DNA from: Herbidospora daliensis
Lineage (GTDB): Bacteria > Actinomycetota > Actinomycetes > Streptosporangiales > Streptosporangiaceae
Direction of reading: 5' to 3'
Assembly (NCBI RefSeq): GCF_001570585.1
Contig: NZ_BBXF01000002.1
Coordinates: 1,825,765 to 1,889,764 of the forward strand
Length of the DNA stretch: 64,000 bases
Part shown: positions 16,041-23,629 of the stretch, in pieces
How the letters are laid out: every line of letters starts with the position of its first letter
How positions within the stretch are numbered: the stretch's first letter is position 1
The notes under the pieces: model-generated
Database searches by the model: none
What the model was told of the DNA's origin: nothing
Seen by the model: the letters and a program-made list of their open reading frames with translations, nothing else
Translations under genes and position numbers: made by a program

Positions 16041-16979
16041 TCAGGCCGCCTGTTCGTCGCGGGCCCACGTGATGGTGCGTTCGATGCCCTGCCGCAGGGA
16101 CGTCGTCGGGGTCTAGCCGAGCAGCTTTCGTGCCCTGCTGAGGTCGGGGCAGCGTACCGAGGAGTCCTGCGCCCTGCCCGCGACGACCTCGACCGAGCCT
16201 GACCCGGCGACGTCGACGATGAGGTCGGCCAGGTCGCGGATGGTGATCTCCTCGTCCGAACCCAGGTTGACCGGGCCGGGTTCGGTGGAGTCGAGCATGG
16301 CGAGCAGGCCAGTGACGAAGTCGTCGATGTAGCAGAACGAGCGGGTCTGGATGCCGCCGCCGTGCAAGGTCAGGGTGTTCCCGGCCAGGGCCTGGCGGAC
16401 GAAGGCGGGGACGACGCGGCGGTCGTCGGCGTACATGCCGGGGCCGTAGACGTTGAACGGCCGGATGATGCCGACGCTCAGCTTGTGCTGACGCCGGTAG
16501 GCGAAGGTGGCGGCCTCGGCGAAGCGTTTTCCCTCGTCGTAGCAGCCGAGCGGGGCGGTGGGGTCGACGTTGCCGCGATAGTCCTCGTCCTGTGGGTGGA
16601 CCAGCGGATCGCCGTAGATCTCCGAGGACGACAGGCAGAGGAACCTGGCGCCGTTCGCGGCGGCCAAGTCCAGGGCGTTGAGCGTGCCGATCGAACCGGC
16701 GCGGAGTGTGTCGATGGGGCGCCGGGTGACGACCTCGGGGCCGACGGGGATGGCCATGTGTACCACCGCGTCCACCGGGTCGCAGTCGATCGGCTCGGTG
16801 ACGTCCTGCTTGAGCAGCGTGAAGCGATCGTGATTCAGCAGTTCGTCCAGAGCGGGGAGATGTCCGGCGGACAGGTCGTCGAGGGCGGTGACGTGGTCAC
16901 CGCGTTGGAGCAGGGCCGCGCACAGGTGCGTGCCGATGAAGCCGGCACCGCCCGTCACGAGGACGTGGCGTGAGTTCAT
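16041..16979 (-). pseudogene. NDP-sugar epimerase/decarboxylase interrupted by an amber codon
   Basis: Extended SDR close to UDP-glucuronate decarboxylases and dTDP-glucose dehydratases: VTGGAGFIGTH, DDLSAGHL, AIPVGPE, LCLSSSEIYGD, YDEGKRFAEA (YxxxK), RPFNVYGPGM and SFCYIDDFVTG. The frame ends at TAG (16115-16113) after ARKLLG, exactly where relatives have a Trp (LLGW). Beyond the stop the same frame continues TPTTSLRQGIERTITWARDE to QAA and a TGA at 16043-16041, 4 bases before the MoaD-like start. So a TGG-to-TAG change removes the last 24 codons. The 288-residue product may still fold because only the C-terminal helix is lost. The ATG at 16979 has AGAGGAA upstream. Confidence 0.82.
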
Positions 16980-17015
16980 GGGTTCCTCTCGGTGCGAATC
17001 GAACTGAGGGGAGGT

Positions 17016-17053
17016 GGCGGCGTCTCGCGTCGTTCGATCCGGGAGACGCCGCC
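17016..17053. terminator. hairpin between two leftward transcripts (terminator or leader attenuator)
   Basis: GGCGGCGTCTC (17016-17026) and GAGACGCCGCC (17043-17053) are perfectly complementary around a 16-base loop. It lies only 36 bp before the epimerase start and 87 bp after the previous stop. It could end the upstream transcript or act in the 5' leader of the sugar/sulfur operon. Confidence 0.55.
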
Positions 17054-17139
17054 CGAGGCCGAGGGCAATGGCCAACCCTCATCCCTTGTGTACGGCCAGG
17101 CTGTCCCCTCCTTCGTCAGCAGGGCCGTACGTCATGAGG

Positions 17140-17454
17140 TCACTGAGGTGGCAGGACGCCGGTCCGTATGAGGGCCATCTCCGCTTCGAGGACGGCCCGG
17201 CGAAGCTCTTTCGGCGTCGCCGCCGTGACGACAAGGGGCGTGTCGACCGGCCATTGGGCGATGGCGCAGAATTCGCGCTGCCAGGTCAGCCAGATCACCA
17301 GCCAGCCGGAATGCTCACGGTTCAGCTCGTCGGCGAATCGATGTCCGGCGTAGTGGTCGATACGCCGGTCCTGTCGGGCGGCGCGGGACGAGCCCGGGTG
17401 ATGGTTGCCCTTCGGGCGTCGCAAACGTTCGATGGCTCTGCGCAGCGCCATCAC
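17140..17454 (-). CDS. hypothetical protein, 104 residues
   Basis: No family recognised. The N terminus is basic (MMALRRAIERLRRPKGNHH) and the C-terminal half reads HSGWLVIWLTWQREFCAIAQW and ATPKELRRAVLEAEMALIR, which suggests a small alpha/beta domain. Its GTG start overlaps the TGA of the upstream 204-residue gene (GTGA at 17454-17451), so the pair is translationally coupled. This two-gene set faces the XRE-TPR regulator gene, an arrangement common in actinobacteria where the regulator controls small neighbours. Confidence 0.65.
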   Translation of the reverse strand: MMALRRAIERLRRPKGNHHPGSSRAARQDRRIDHYAGHRFADELNREHSGWLVIWLTWQREFCAIAQWPVDTPLVVTAATPKELRRAVLEAEMALIRTGVLPPQ

Positions 17455-18065
17455 GACGCATGCTCCTCGCCGACCTGCTCGGCGATGCGCTCCTGCCGGT
17501 TGATCTCCCTGGCCAGGGCGGCGAGGTCGTCGGCGTCAACCGCCGGACTGGCGCCTGCTTCTCGCGCGGCTGTTCCGAAGTCCTCCCACCGCCAGGCCCA
17601 CAGCCGGCCGATGTCGCTGGTCAGGTATCTCCACGTGTCCGGAACCTGCGGCGTCGGGCTGGGCACGGTACGGACCTCCGGTGCGCGGGAGAAAGCACGT
17701 CGCGTTCCCGACGTGAAAGGGCGGTTCGGCGGCCGGTGGGACGTCGGCCGGGTCCGGGGACGGTCGGTGTGGCGTCGCTGAGCGGGCACCAGCACGGGGG
17801 TCTCGTCCGAGGGCGTGACGGCGGTGGGAGAGGCCGGGCGGGGGAGCGGCTGCGGACCCCCGGCGCGGCGGAGGGCCAGACGCTCGGCGGCCTGGGTTGA
17901 GCTCGGGAGGACGTACTCGTGGTCGTCCTGGTGGGAGCAGGCGTGGGCGTAGGGCGCATGGCCGCAGATGCCGCAGCCCATGGGCATAGGCGTCGATGGG
18001 CCGAAGCAGGCGCAGTTGCGCGACTGCGCGGTATCTCGTTCGAGGGTCGCACTAGGGTTGGCCAC
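17451..18065 (-). CDS. Cys-rich N-terminus, proline-rich linker hypothetical protein
   Basis: 204 residues. The first 50 residues hold CACFGPSTPMPMGCGICGHA and HACSH, a possible zinc site. A long Pro/Arg/Thr-rich disordered linker (about 75-130) follows, then a helical C-terminal domain with PDTWRYLTSDIGRLWAWRWEDF and LAALAREINRQERIAEQVGEE. No family recognised. The start at 18065 is 251 bp from the divergent XRE-TPR gene. The linker has the base composition expected of real coding sequence in this genome, but length and start are uncertain. Confidence 0.55.
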   Translation of the reverse strand: MANPSATLERDTAQSRNCACFGPSTPMPMGCGICGHAPYAHACSHQDDHEYVLPSSTQAAERLALRRAGGPQPLPRPASPTAVTPSDETPVLVPAQRRHTDRPRTRPTSHRPPNRPFTSGTRRAFSRAPEVRTVPSPTPQVPDTWRYLTSDIGRLWAWRWEDFGTAAREAGASPAVDADDLAALAREINRQERIAEQVGEEHAS

Positions 18066-18316
18066 GGGTCAGGCTCCATCCTGATCAAGGGCTCGTCCGG
18101 TCGTTCGCAGCGCCGGCCGGGCCCGCCTTTGCGAGCGCGAGGTTCGACGTCTGTAATGGTGCGATTACAAAACGGCCTCTTGGAAGGTCGCGCAGAGGAC
18201 TTCGAGCGGCCCTAAAGAGGACTTTCGGTGAGCAAATCGTCGCTGAGGGTTGCCGAAGGGGCCTTCATGGCTGACGCTGGAGTCCTCCAGTAGTCGATCC
18301 GCCTCGGGGAGCTCGC

Positions 18317-19579
18317 ATGGCGAGGGAGACCGGCAACATCAAGCTGAAGGCGGCCCGTCAGCACGCGGGCTACGCCTCGCAACAGGCACTTGTCGACGCG
18401 CTCGCCCGCGCCGGCCTCGATCTCGGCATCACTGATGCCGAGGTCAGCCTCCGACAGGTACGCCGCTGGGAAAGCCCGACACCGCCTTGGCCACACGCGA
18501 CCCACCAGCGGCTTCTTGAGCACACCCTCGGTCTGCCGATGGATCAGCTCGGTTTCACGCCGCCGTGGGGTGCGCCGACGGAACGTGCGAGTTCCCCCGT
18601 ACGTGCCGCGCAGGGAGCCGCGATGCCGCTGCCCCTGCCGTCTCCGGGGAACGGGACGCAGCCCGCGTCGATCGCTCTCGACTACGCCAACGTGACCAGG
18701 TCACACCGACGGCTGTATTGGCGTGTTCAGCCGCCGACGATCCGTGCCGCCGTCGCGGAGCATGCCCGGCTGGGCCTGCAACTGCTCAGCGAGATGAGCG
18801 GTGCGCCGCAGCAGACCCTCGCCTCCGCGCTGGCCGAATCATTGCTGCTCGTGGGCCGCATCGATTTCTTCGATCTGCGGCAGCCCGACGATGCGGAGAG
18901 CAGATTCGTCGAGGCCCTTCAGGCGGCGGGGGCGGCAGACAGCCAGCTTCTCGGGTCGGCCATCCTGGCGCACTCGGCGTTCGTGCCCGGATGGGCCGGC
19001 GAACGGGAAGGCGCGGCCGAGCGGCTACGCGCCGCGAGGGTCTATGCGCGGCGTGCGGAGGGCGTACCGGCTCAGTTCACCGCTTGGCTCCACGCCGTGG
19101 AGGCCGAGTGTGAGACGCGGTGCGGGAAGCACCGCGAGGCGCTGAAGGCGATCGGCCGAGGTGAGGAAGCCCTCGGCGAGGGGGCCGACGCGGCGTTGCC
19201 GGAGTGGTTCGACTGGTTCTCACCGGTGCGGCTGGCGGCATTCAAGGGGAACACGCAGCTCAAGGCCGGGCACCTGCCGCAGGCCAGGGAGACTCTGCTC
19301 CAGGCCCTGGCGCAGCTGTCCGACGAGGCGCGGAAGCAGCGCACGGTCGTGCTGGGCGACCTGGCCGCCGTCGAGGCCGCCGAAGGAAACCCCGAGGCGG
19401 CCTGCGCACGGGCCATCGAGGCGCTGGATCAGCTCGCCGTCACCTGGTACGCGGCGGGGATGGAGCGGCTTCGCGATCTGCGGCGCTCCATGGACCAGTG
19501 GTCTGACCTGGACTGCGTGATGGAGCTCGACAATCGCCTGTACGAATGGAGGACCACCGTCAACGCGCTTCAGCGTTGA
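18317..19579 (+). CDS. XRE-family regulator with TPR-like C-terminal domain
   Basis: 420 residues. A helix-turn-helix-like N-terminal domain (about 5-75, KLKAARQHAGYASQQALVDAL ... SLRQVRRWES) is followed by a linker and a long all-helical region (about 130-400) with repeated A-E-A patterns (AEHARLGLQLLSEMSG, ALAESLLLVGRIDFF, ARETLLQALAQLSDEAR, AAVEAAEGNPEAACARAIEAL) typical of TPR repeats. Such proteins sense a peptide or small ligand through the TPR region. The ATG follows GGGGAG. It is divergent from the two hypothetical genes and upstream of the sugar/sulfur operon on the other strand, so it could regulate either. Ends 20 bp inside the convergent HAD gene. Confidence 0.85.
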   Translation: MARETGNIKLKAARQHAGYASQQALVDALARAGLDLGITDAEVSLRQVRRWESPTPPWPHATHQRLLEHTLGLPMDQLGFTPPWGAPTERASSPVRAAQGAAMPLPLPSPGNGTQPASIALDYANVTRSHRRLYWRVQPPTIRAAVAEHARLGLQLLSEMSGAPQQTLASALAESLLLVGRIDFFDLRQPDDAESRFVEALQAAGAADSQLLGSAILAHSAFVPGWAGEREGAAERLRAARVYARRAEGVPAQFTAWLHAVEAECETRCGKHREALKAIGRGEEALGEGADAALPEWFDWFSPVRLAAFKGNTQLKAGHLPQARETLLQALAQLSDEARKQRTVVLGDLAAVEAAEGNPEAACARAIEALDQLAVTWYAAGMERLRDLRRSMDQWSDLDCVMELDNRLYEWRTTVNALQR

Positions 19580-20222
19580 ACGCGCGGATCTTCCCCGGCA
19601 ACTCGGCCAGCGAGTCGATGCGCATGGACGGGATGCGGGCGGCATCGGGGTGCGATTGCTGGATCGTGCCCCAAGGGCCTCGGCGAATCAGAGCCGTGGG
19701 CATTCCGGCCGTGGTTGCCGGGAGAACGTCGTTGTCCAGACGGTCGCCGACGTAGAGGATCTCGTCCATCGCGAACGGAACTGCGTCGGCGACGCGCTTG
19801 AAGAACTCGGGGTCCGGTTTGGAGGCGCCCCAGTCGTCAGAGGTGCCGATGAGGTCGACGTCCTCTGAGAACAGGGTGCGGAGGATGCGTCCGGCCCGGA
19901 CGGTCTGGTTGCCGGCGATGCCGAGCCACAGGCCGTCGGCGCGGAGCTGGGCCAGGGCGGGGCGGACGTCCGTGTACAGGTCTTCTTCGCCGAAGGTTTC
20001 CGGCTGTCCGGCCGCTGCACGGGCTTCGCGTTGTTCGTAGAGGTCGAAGCCGGGATCGAAGACCTGGAAGGTGTCGCGATAGTCGCGGCCTTGGGCGATG
20101 ATCGCGCCGAACATGGCGCTGAAAGTATGGCTGGGCACACCGAGCCAGTCAGCCCACGTGCCGTATTCGCGGCTTTCGTCGACCAGGCACTCGCCGACAT
20201 CGAAGACAACGGCTTGGATCAT
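19560..20222 (-). CDS. HAD-superfamily hydrolase
   Basis: 220 residues. Motif I is AVVFDVGECLVDES, with the nucleophilic Asp but Gly at the +2 acid/base position, a variant seen in many FDVG-type HAD proteins. Motif II is GIAGNQTVR, motif III SKPDPEFFKRV and motif IV ILYVGDRLDNDVLPA. A helical cap lies between residues about 15 and 95. Likely a phosphatase or haloacid-dehalogenase-like enzyme on a small metabolite. It overlaps the end of the XRE-TPR gene by 20 bp head-on. Substrate unknown. Confidence 0.88.
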   Translation of the reverse strand: MIQAVVFDVGECLVDESREYGTWADWLGVPSHTFSAMFGAIIAQGRDYRDTFQVFDPGFDLYEQREARAAAGQPETFGEEDLYTDVRPALAQLRADGLWLGIAGNQTVRAGRILRTLFSEDVDLIGTSDDWGASKPDPEFFKRVADAVPFAMDEILYVGDRLDNDVLPATTAGMPTALIRRGPWGTIQQSHPDAARIPSMRIDSLAELPGKIRAFNAEAR

Positions 20223-20395
20223 GCTGGCAGCCTATGGGGGAGGCTCGTCTCGGCCCACAGGGACGGGCTGTCATCGGCCCGTACTTCTGCAGGCCGCAGG
20301 TGCGCAGGCAGGTCGGCGGCTTGCCCGTCGCGGACATGGCTGGTCCGGCCGACGATCCGGAGTGAGGCGGAGTGCCGGAAGAAGCGTGCAGGGAC

Positions 20396-20824
20396 TCACC
20401 AACTCGACGGATCGTCGATCGGGTCGAGCGCCAGAATTGGGAACTTACGGGTGGTCTTGCTCTCGTACTCCCTCAAGCCGGGCTGGTTGTCCATCCACAG
20501 GTTGTAGACCCGCTCCCAATCGGGCGAGGCGGCGGTGACGACTCGGGGGATCGCCTTCAAGGTCCGCGTGCCGACTTCCAGCGTCACCTCAGCCATGGCA
20601 TCAGCGTTGGCAACCCATTCCGGGTCCTTCGGCGCACCGCTGTTGCTGCCACACAGCAGGAAAGTGTTTCCGTCAGAGGTGTAGGCCAGCGGGTTCACGC
20701 GGGCCTCGCCGCTGCGGCGTCCCACGGTGTGCAGGAGTAGCAGATTCCTGCCCTCGAACATGCCGCCGACCACTCCGCCGTTGGCTCGGAACTCGGCCAC
20801 GATCCCGTCATTGAAAGTGCTCAC
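20396..20824 (-). CDS. F420-dependent nitroreductase-family oxidoreductase (Ddn/DUF385)
   Basis: 142 residues. LLLLHTVGRRSGEARVNPLAY is the hallmark of deazaflavin-dependent Ddn-like split-barrel proteins, followed by FLLCGSNSGAPKDPEWVANADA. These use reduced coenzyme F420 to reduce quinones, nitro or other electron-poor compounds in actinobacteria. It is transcribed away from the neighbouring SDR gene across 332 bp. It may add a reductive step to the flavin-oxidation cluster that follows, though the opposite orientation makes co-regulation uncertain. Confidence 0.9.
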   Translation of the reverse strand: MSTFNDGIVAEFRANGGVVGGMFEGRNLLLLHTVGRRSGEARVNPLAYTSDGNTFLLCGSNSGAPKDPEWVANADAMAEVTLEVGTRTLKAIPRVVTAASPDWERVYNLWMDNQPGLREYESKTTRKFPILALDPIDDPSSW

Positions 20825-21156
20825 GGGGCCATGTTGGCAGGTGGGCCGACGGGACTATGAAGGGGGAGGGACGGTTCTCCGGGTGATATCTGGTCACGTC
20901 AAAGTGCTCTCTTGCCGCCTTCCGCCCGAGCGGTGCAGGGTACGGATGAGTTGGGAGAGCGTCAGCCGAAGTGACGAACCTCACCCTGTTGAAAGCCGGG
21001 GAGACCCCGCCGTCCGAGTACAGTTGCCTCCAGATAGGGACATATCGGTCATGCTGGCTGTGGCGGGTATGTTTTTTTTCGACCTCCATTCTGGAACGAA
21101 CGGTTGGTATTTTTACCGCCGTGATCTTCCTCGAACCTCCACGAACAAGGAGCAGC
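20825..21156. other. promoter region upstream of the SDR gene
   Basis: 332 bp without a gene. The last 60 bases carry the TetR-type palindrome at 21096-21108 and a GGTA-TTTT-TACC element (21106-21117), both repeated before the gene at 22766. The rest shows no recognisable signal. Confidence 0.5.
21096..21108. promoter_or_regulatory. TetR-type operator, copy 1
   Basis: ACGAACGGTTGGT is a 13-bp near-palindrome (AC-n-AAC-n-GTT-n-GT). It is repeated exactly at 22713-22725, with about 45 bp of conserved flank. A half-site (GGAACGAAC) also lies in the promoter of the TetR gene itself near 29162. Confidence 0.6.
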
Positions 21157-21921
21157 ATGTCCGCACGATTCGCGGAGAAGGTCATTCTCATCACCGGTGC
21201 AACCTCCGGGATGGGCCGGGCCGCCGCTGAGCAGATCGCCGCCGAGGGCGGGAAAGTCGTCCTGGCGGCCCGTGGCAAGGAGGCCGGGGGGGCAATGGTG
21301 GCCGCCCTGCGTGCCGCCGGGGGTGAGGCGACGTTCATCGCAGCCGACGTGACCGTCGAGGCGCAGGCGGCGGAACTGGTCCGCCAGACGCTCCAGCGCT
21401 ACGGCCGCCTCGATGGCGTGTTCAACAACGTCGGCGCCGCCACCGCGATGGGCCCGCTCACCGAGATCGACGGGCAGGCCTGGGATGCTGATCTGGCGCT
21501 CAACCTGAGCAGCGTCTTCTACGGTCTGAAGTACCAGATCCCCGCGCTGCGGGCGGCCGGTGGCGGCTCCATCGTCAACAACGCCTCCGTCGCGGGCGTC
21601 GTCGGGGCGGCGGGCAACGGCTCCTACAGCGCCGCCAAGCACGGCGTGGTCGGGCTCACCCGGTCGGCCGCCCTCGATGAGGCGGCGGCCGGCATCCGGG
21701 TCAACGCCCTGATCACCGGCGGCGTCGACACTCCGCTGACCCGGAACGCGCTGGGGGCGACCTCGGAGGAGGACCTGGGTCCGTTCGCCGCGATGCACCC
21801 GCTCGGGCGGGTCGGCCAGCCGCAGGAGATCGCCGCGCTCGCGGCGTTCCTGCTGAGTGACGAAGCGAGCTTCATCACCGGAGCCGCGCTCGCGATCGAC
21901 GGCGGGCTGACCGCCGCCTGA
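21157..21921 (+). CDS. short-chain dehydrogenase/reductase
   Basis: 254 residues, classical SDR length. The N-terminal ITGATSGMG is the cofactor motif, with AADVT, NNVG (NNAG variant) and catalytic S-Y-K visible as NNASVAG and GSYSAAKHG. The C-terminal PLGRVGQPQEIAALAAFLLSDEASFITG is typical. NAD(P)-dependent oxidation or reduction of a hydroxyl/keto group. The ATG at 21157 follows AAGGAG. Driven by the promoter carrying TetR-type operator copy 1, so it belongs to the flavin-oxidation cluster. Substrate unknown. Confidence 0.92.
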   Translation: MSARFAEKVILITGATSGMGRAAAEQIAAEGGKVVLAARGKEAGGAMVAALRAAGGEATFIAADVTVEAQAAELVRQTLQRYGRLDGVFNNVGAATAMGPLTEIDGQAWDADLALNLSSVFYGLKYQIPALRAAGGGSIVNNASVAGVVGAAGNGSYSAAKHGVVGLTRSAALDEAAAGIRVNALITGGVDTPLTRNALGATSEEDLGPFAAMHPLGRVGQPQEIAALAAFLLSDEASFITGAALAIDGGLTAA

Positions 21922-22020
21922 ACCGGAGCCGCCGGGATGCGCGGACCAACGGGCGCGCGTCTTGCAGGGCGACCCGACGTCTTCGCTGATCCCCTGGACA
22001 CCTTTGTGAAAGGTCCCGGC

Positions 22021-22659
22021 ATGGCCATCATCCTGTCCGTCTCCGGAAGCCCTTCCGCCTTCTCCCGCACCGCGCGACTGCTGCGCCATGTGGACGAGGG
22101 ACTCAGATCCCAGGGTCATGAGGTGATCGCGCTGGACGTCCGCTCGCTTCCGCCGGAGGCGCTGCTGTACGCCGACGCCAGCCATCCCGCGATCGCAGAG
22201 GTGATCGCTTTGTTCCGGCGAGCAGCCGGAGTCGTGATCGGCACACCGGTCTACAAGGCCGCCTACTCCGGGCTGCTGAAGTCGTTGCTCGATGTGCTGC
22301 CACAGTCCGCGCTCACCGGCAAGACCGTCCTCCCGCTGGCCACCGGTGGTACCACCGCGCACGTCCTGGCCATCGACTACGCCCTGCGTCCTGTGCTGAG
22401 TTCCATGAATCCCGCACACATCACACAGGGCTGGTTCACCCTCGACAAGGACATCATGGTGGGCGACGACGACACGCTGACCATCGCTCCGGCCGCAGCC
22501 CGGGCTTTGGCCGATGTCACGAACCGGTTTTCACGCGCACTCTGCGGGATGTCACTGCCTGCAGATCGGCCGAGGACTGACCGAAGTCACCAGCCTCACG
22601 CTGTCGGCCAGGTACGGATTCGGTGGAATGCCGGGGCCGCCCGCACTCTGTTGGCCTGA
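22021..22659 (+). CDS. NADPH-dependent FMN reductase (SsuE-like)
   Basis: 212 residues with the flavodoxin-like fold: ILSVSGSPSAFSRTARLL (phosphate-binding loop), GVVIGTPVYKAAYSGLLKSLLDVLP and TVLPLATGGTTAHVLAIDYALRPVL. This is the SsuE/MsuE pattern. It would supply reduced FMN to the group D monooxygenase and the luciferase-like enzyme encoded downstream, forming two-component oxygenase systems. The ATG at 22021 follows AAAGG. The last 40 residues are unusually Arg/His-rich for the family, so the C terminus may be slightly extended by a lost stop. Confidence 0.9.
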   Translation: MAIILSVSGSPSAFSRTARLLRHVDEGLRSQGHEVIALDVRSLPPEALLYADASHPAIAEVIALFRRAAGVVIGTPVYKAAYSGLLKSLLDVLPQSALTGKTVLPLATGGTTAHVLAIDYALRPVLSSMNPAHITQGWFTLDKDIMVGDDDTLTIAPAAARALADVTNRFSRALCGMSLPADRPRTDRSHQPHAVGQVRIRWNAGAARTLLA

Positions 22660-22682
22660 TCAGGCCAGTTAAGCGAGTCGTC

Positions 22683-22700
22683 GCGGAAGAGTACTTCCGC
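22683..22700. terminator. small hairpin after the FMN reductase gene
   Basis: GCGGAAG (22683-22689) pairs with CTTCCGC (22694-22700) around AGTA. It is short and lacks a T tract. It could end transcription or serve as a second operator just upstream of the 22713 site. Confidence 0.4.
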
Positions 22701-22712
22701 CTCGATTCTTGA

Positions 22713-22725
22713 ACGAACGGTTGGT
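22713..22725. promoter_or_regulatory. TetR-type operator, copy 2
   Basis: Same 13-mer as at 21096-21108, followed again by GGTA-TTT-TACC and ACCGCCG, 40 bp before the ATG of the SnoaL-like gene. Two identical promoters within 1.6 kb imply one shared regulator. Confidence 0.6.
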
Positions 22726-22765
22726 ATTTTACCGCCGCGATTTTCACCTAAGTGAGGAGCACACA

Positions 22766-23227
22766 ATGACCACCGCCCCCAATGTCGACACGCTGCAGCG
22801 ACTTCTCGACATCGAACAGATCAAGCAGCTCAAGGCCCGCTACTTCCGCTTCCATGACACCAAACAATGGGACGAGTTCGCCAAGGTGTTCGCGCCTGAC
22901 GTCCAGATCGAGATCGACGGGAACGTGCTGCGCGATTCCGCTGCGATGGTCAGCGCTGCCAGCGCCTGGGTCGCGGAAGCGGTCACCGTCCACCGGGCCT
23001 TCATGCCCGAGATCGAGATCACCGGTTCCGATTCCGCCACCGGCATCTGGAGCATGGCCGACTACCTCGTCTGGCCGGACAAAGACGGCCTGCCTCAGGG
23101 AATGCGGGGCTACGGCTACTACCACGAGGAGTACCGCAAGATCGGCGGCGAGTGGCTGATCAGCCGCTTGAGGCTCGATCGCCTGAAGGTCGAGCTGTTC
23201 GAAGGCGGCGTGCCCGCTGTGGGCTGA
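22766..23227 (+). CDS. SnoaL-like (NTF2-fold) protein
   Basis: 153 residues with the NTF2/SnoaL_4 pattern: LLDIEQIKQLKARYFRFHDTK, WDEFAKVFAPDVQIEIDG, then VTVHRAFMPEIEI and GEWLISRLRLDRLKVE. Members act as polyketide cyclases, steroid dehydratases/isomerases or ring-modifying subunits. The ATG at 22766 follows GTGAGGAG and the promoter has TetR-type operator copy 2. Within this cluster a role on an aromatic or steroid-like substrate is plausible, but that is inference. Confidence 0.88.
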   Translation: MTTAPNVDTLQRLLDIEQIKQLKARYFRFHDTKQWDEFAKVFAPDVQIEIDGNVLRDSAAMVSAASAWVAEAVTVHRAFMPEIEITGSDSATGIWSMADYLVWPDKDGLPQGMRGYGYYHEEYRKIGGEWLISRLRLDRLKVELFEGGVPAVG

Positions 23228-23629
23228 TCCTCCTGGCGGCAACATGACCGATCGCCGGATTGGAACGATCTGCGGCCGTTGGTGAGAGACGGCGGCATCT
23301 GCGCCTTCGCGGTTCAGTGCCGCTGTCCTACCACGTATGCCGATTCAGGACCAGGAAGAACAACGCGCGACAGTCGGCGATGGCCGACTCCGCATGTCAC
23401 CTCTCGCACCACTGACGGGGTCCGTATCTTCGCGGCAATGGCGCGCGACCGCGCCACCTCCCGTCGCACTGGGCCAGCCCTCTTCCGTCCCGCGCCTGAG
23501 CCACCAGAGCCAGGCGCCACGACCGGAGTTGTGGAGCCCGTGCCGCTTCATCACTGAACCGCTTAGCCGTCCTCGTGCCGCGCCGGGGGTCGGCTCCGCC
23601 CTTTCGCGCGGCACCGTTTGGACATCCTC
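23228..23629. other. interval before the MFS gene
   Basis: 402 bp. Several short frames exist on both strands but none shows a family motif or ribosome site. No repeat or palindrome of note was seen. Confidence 0.4.
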
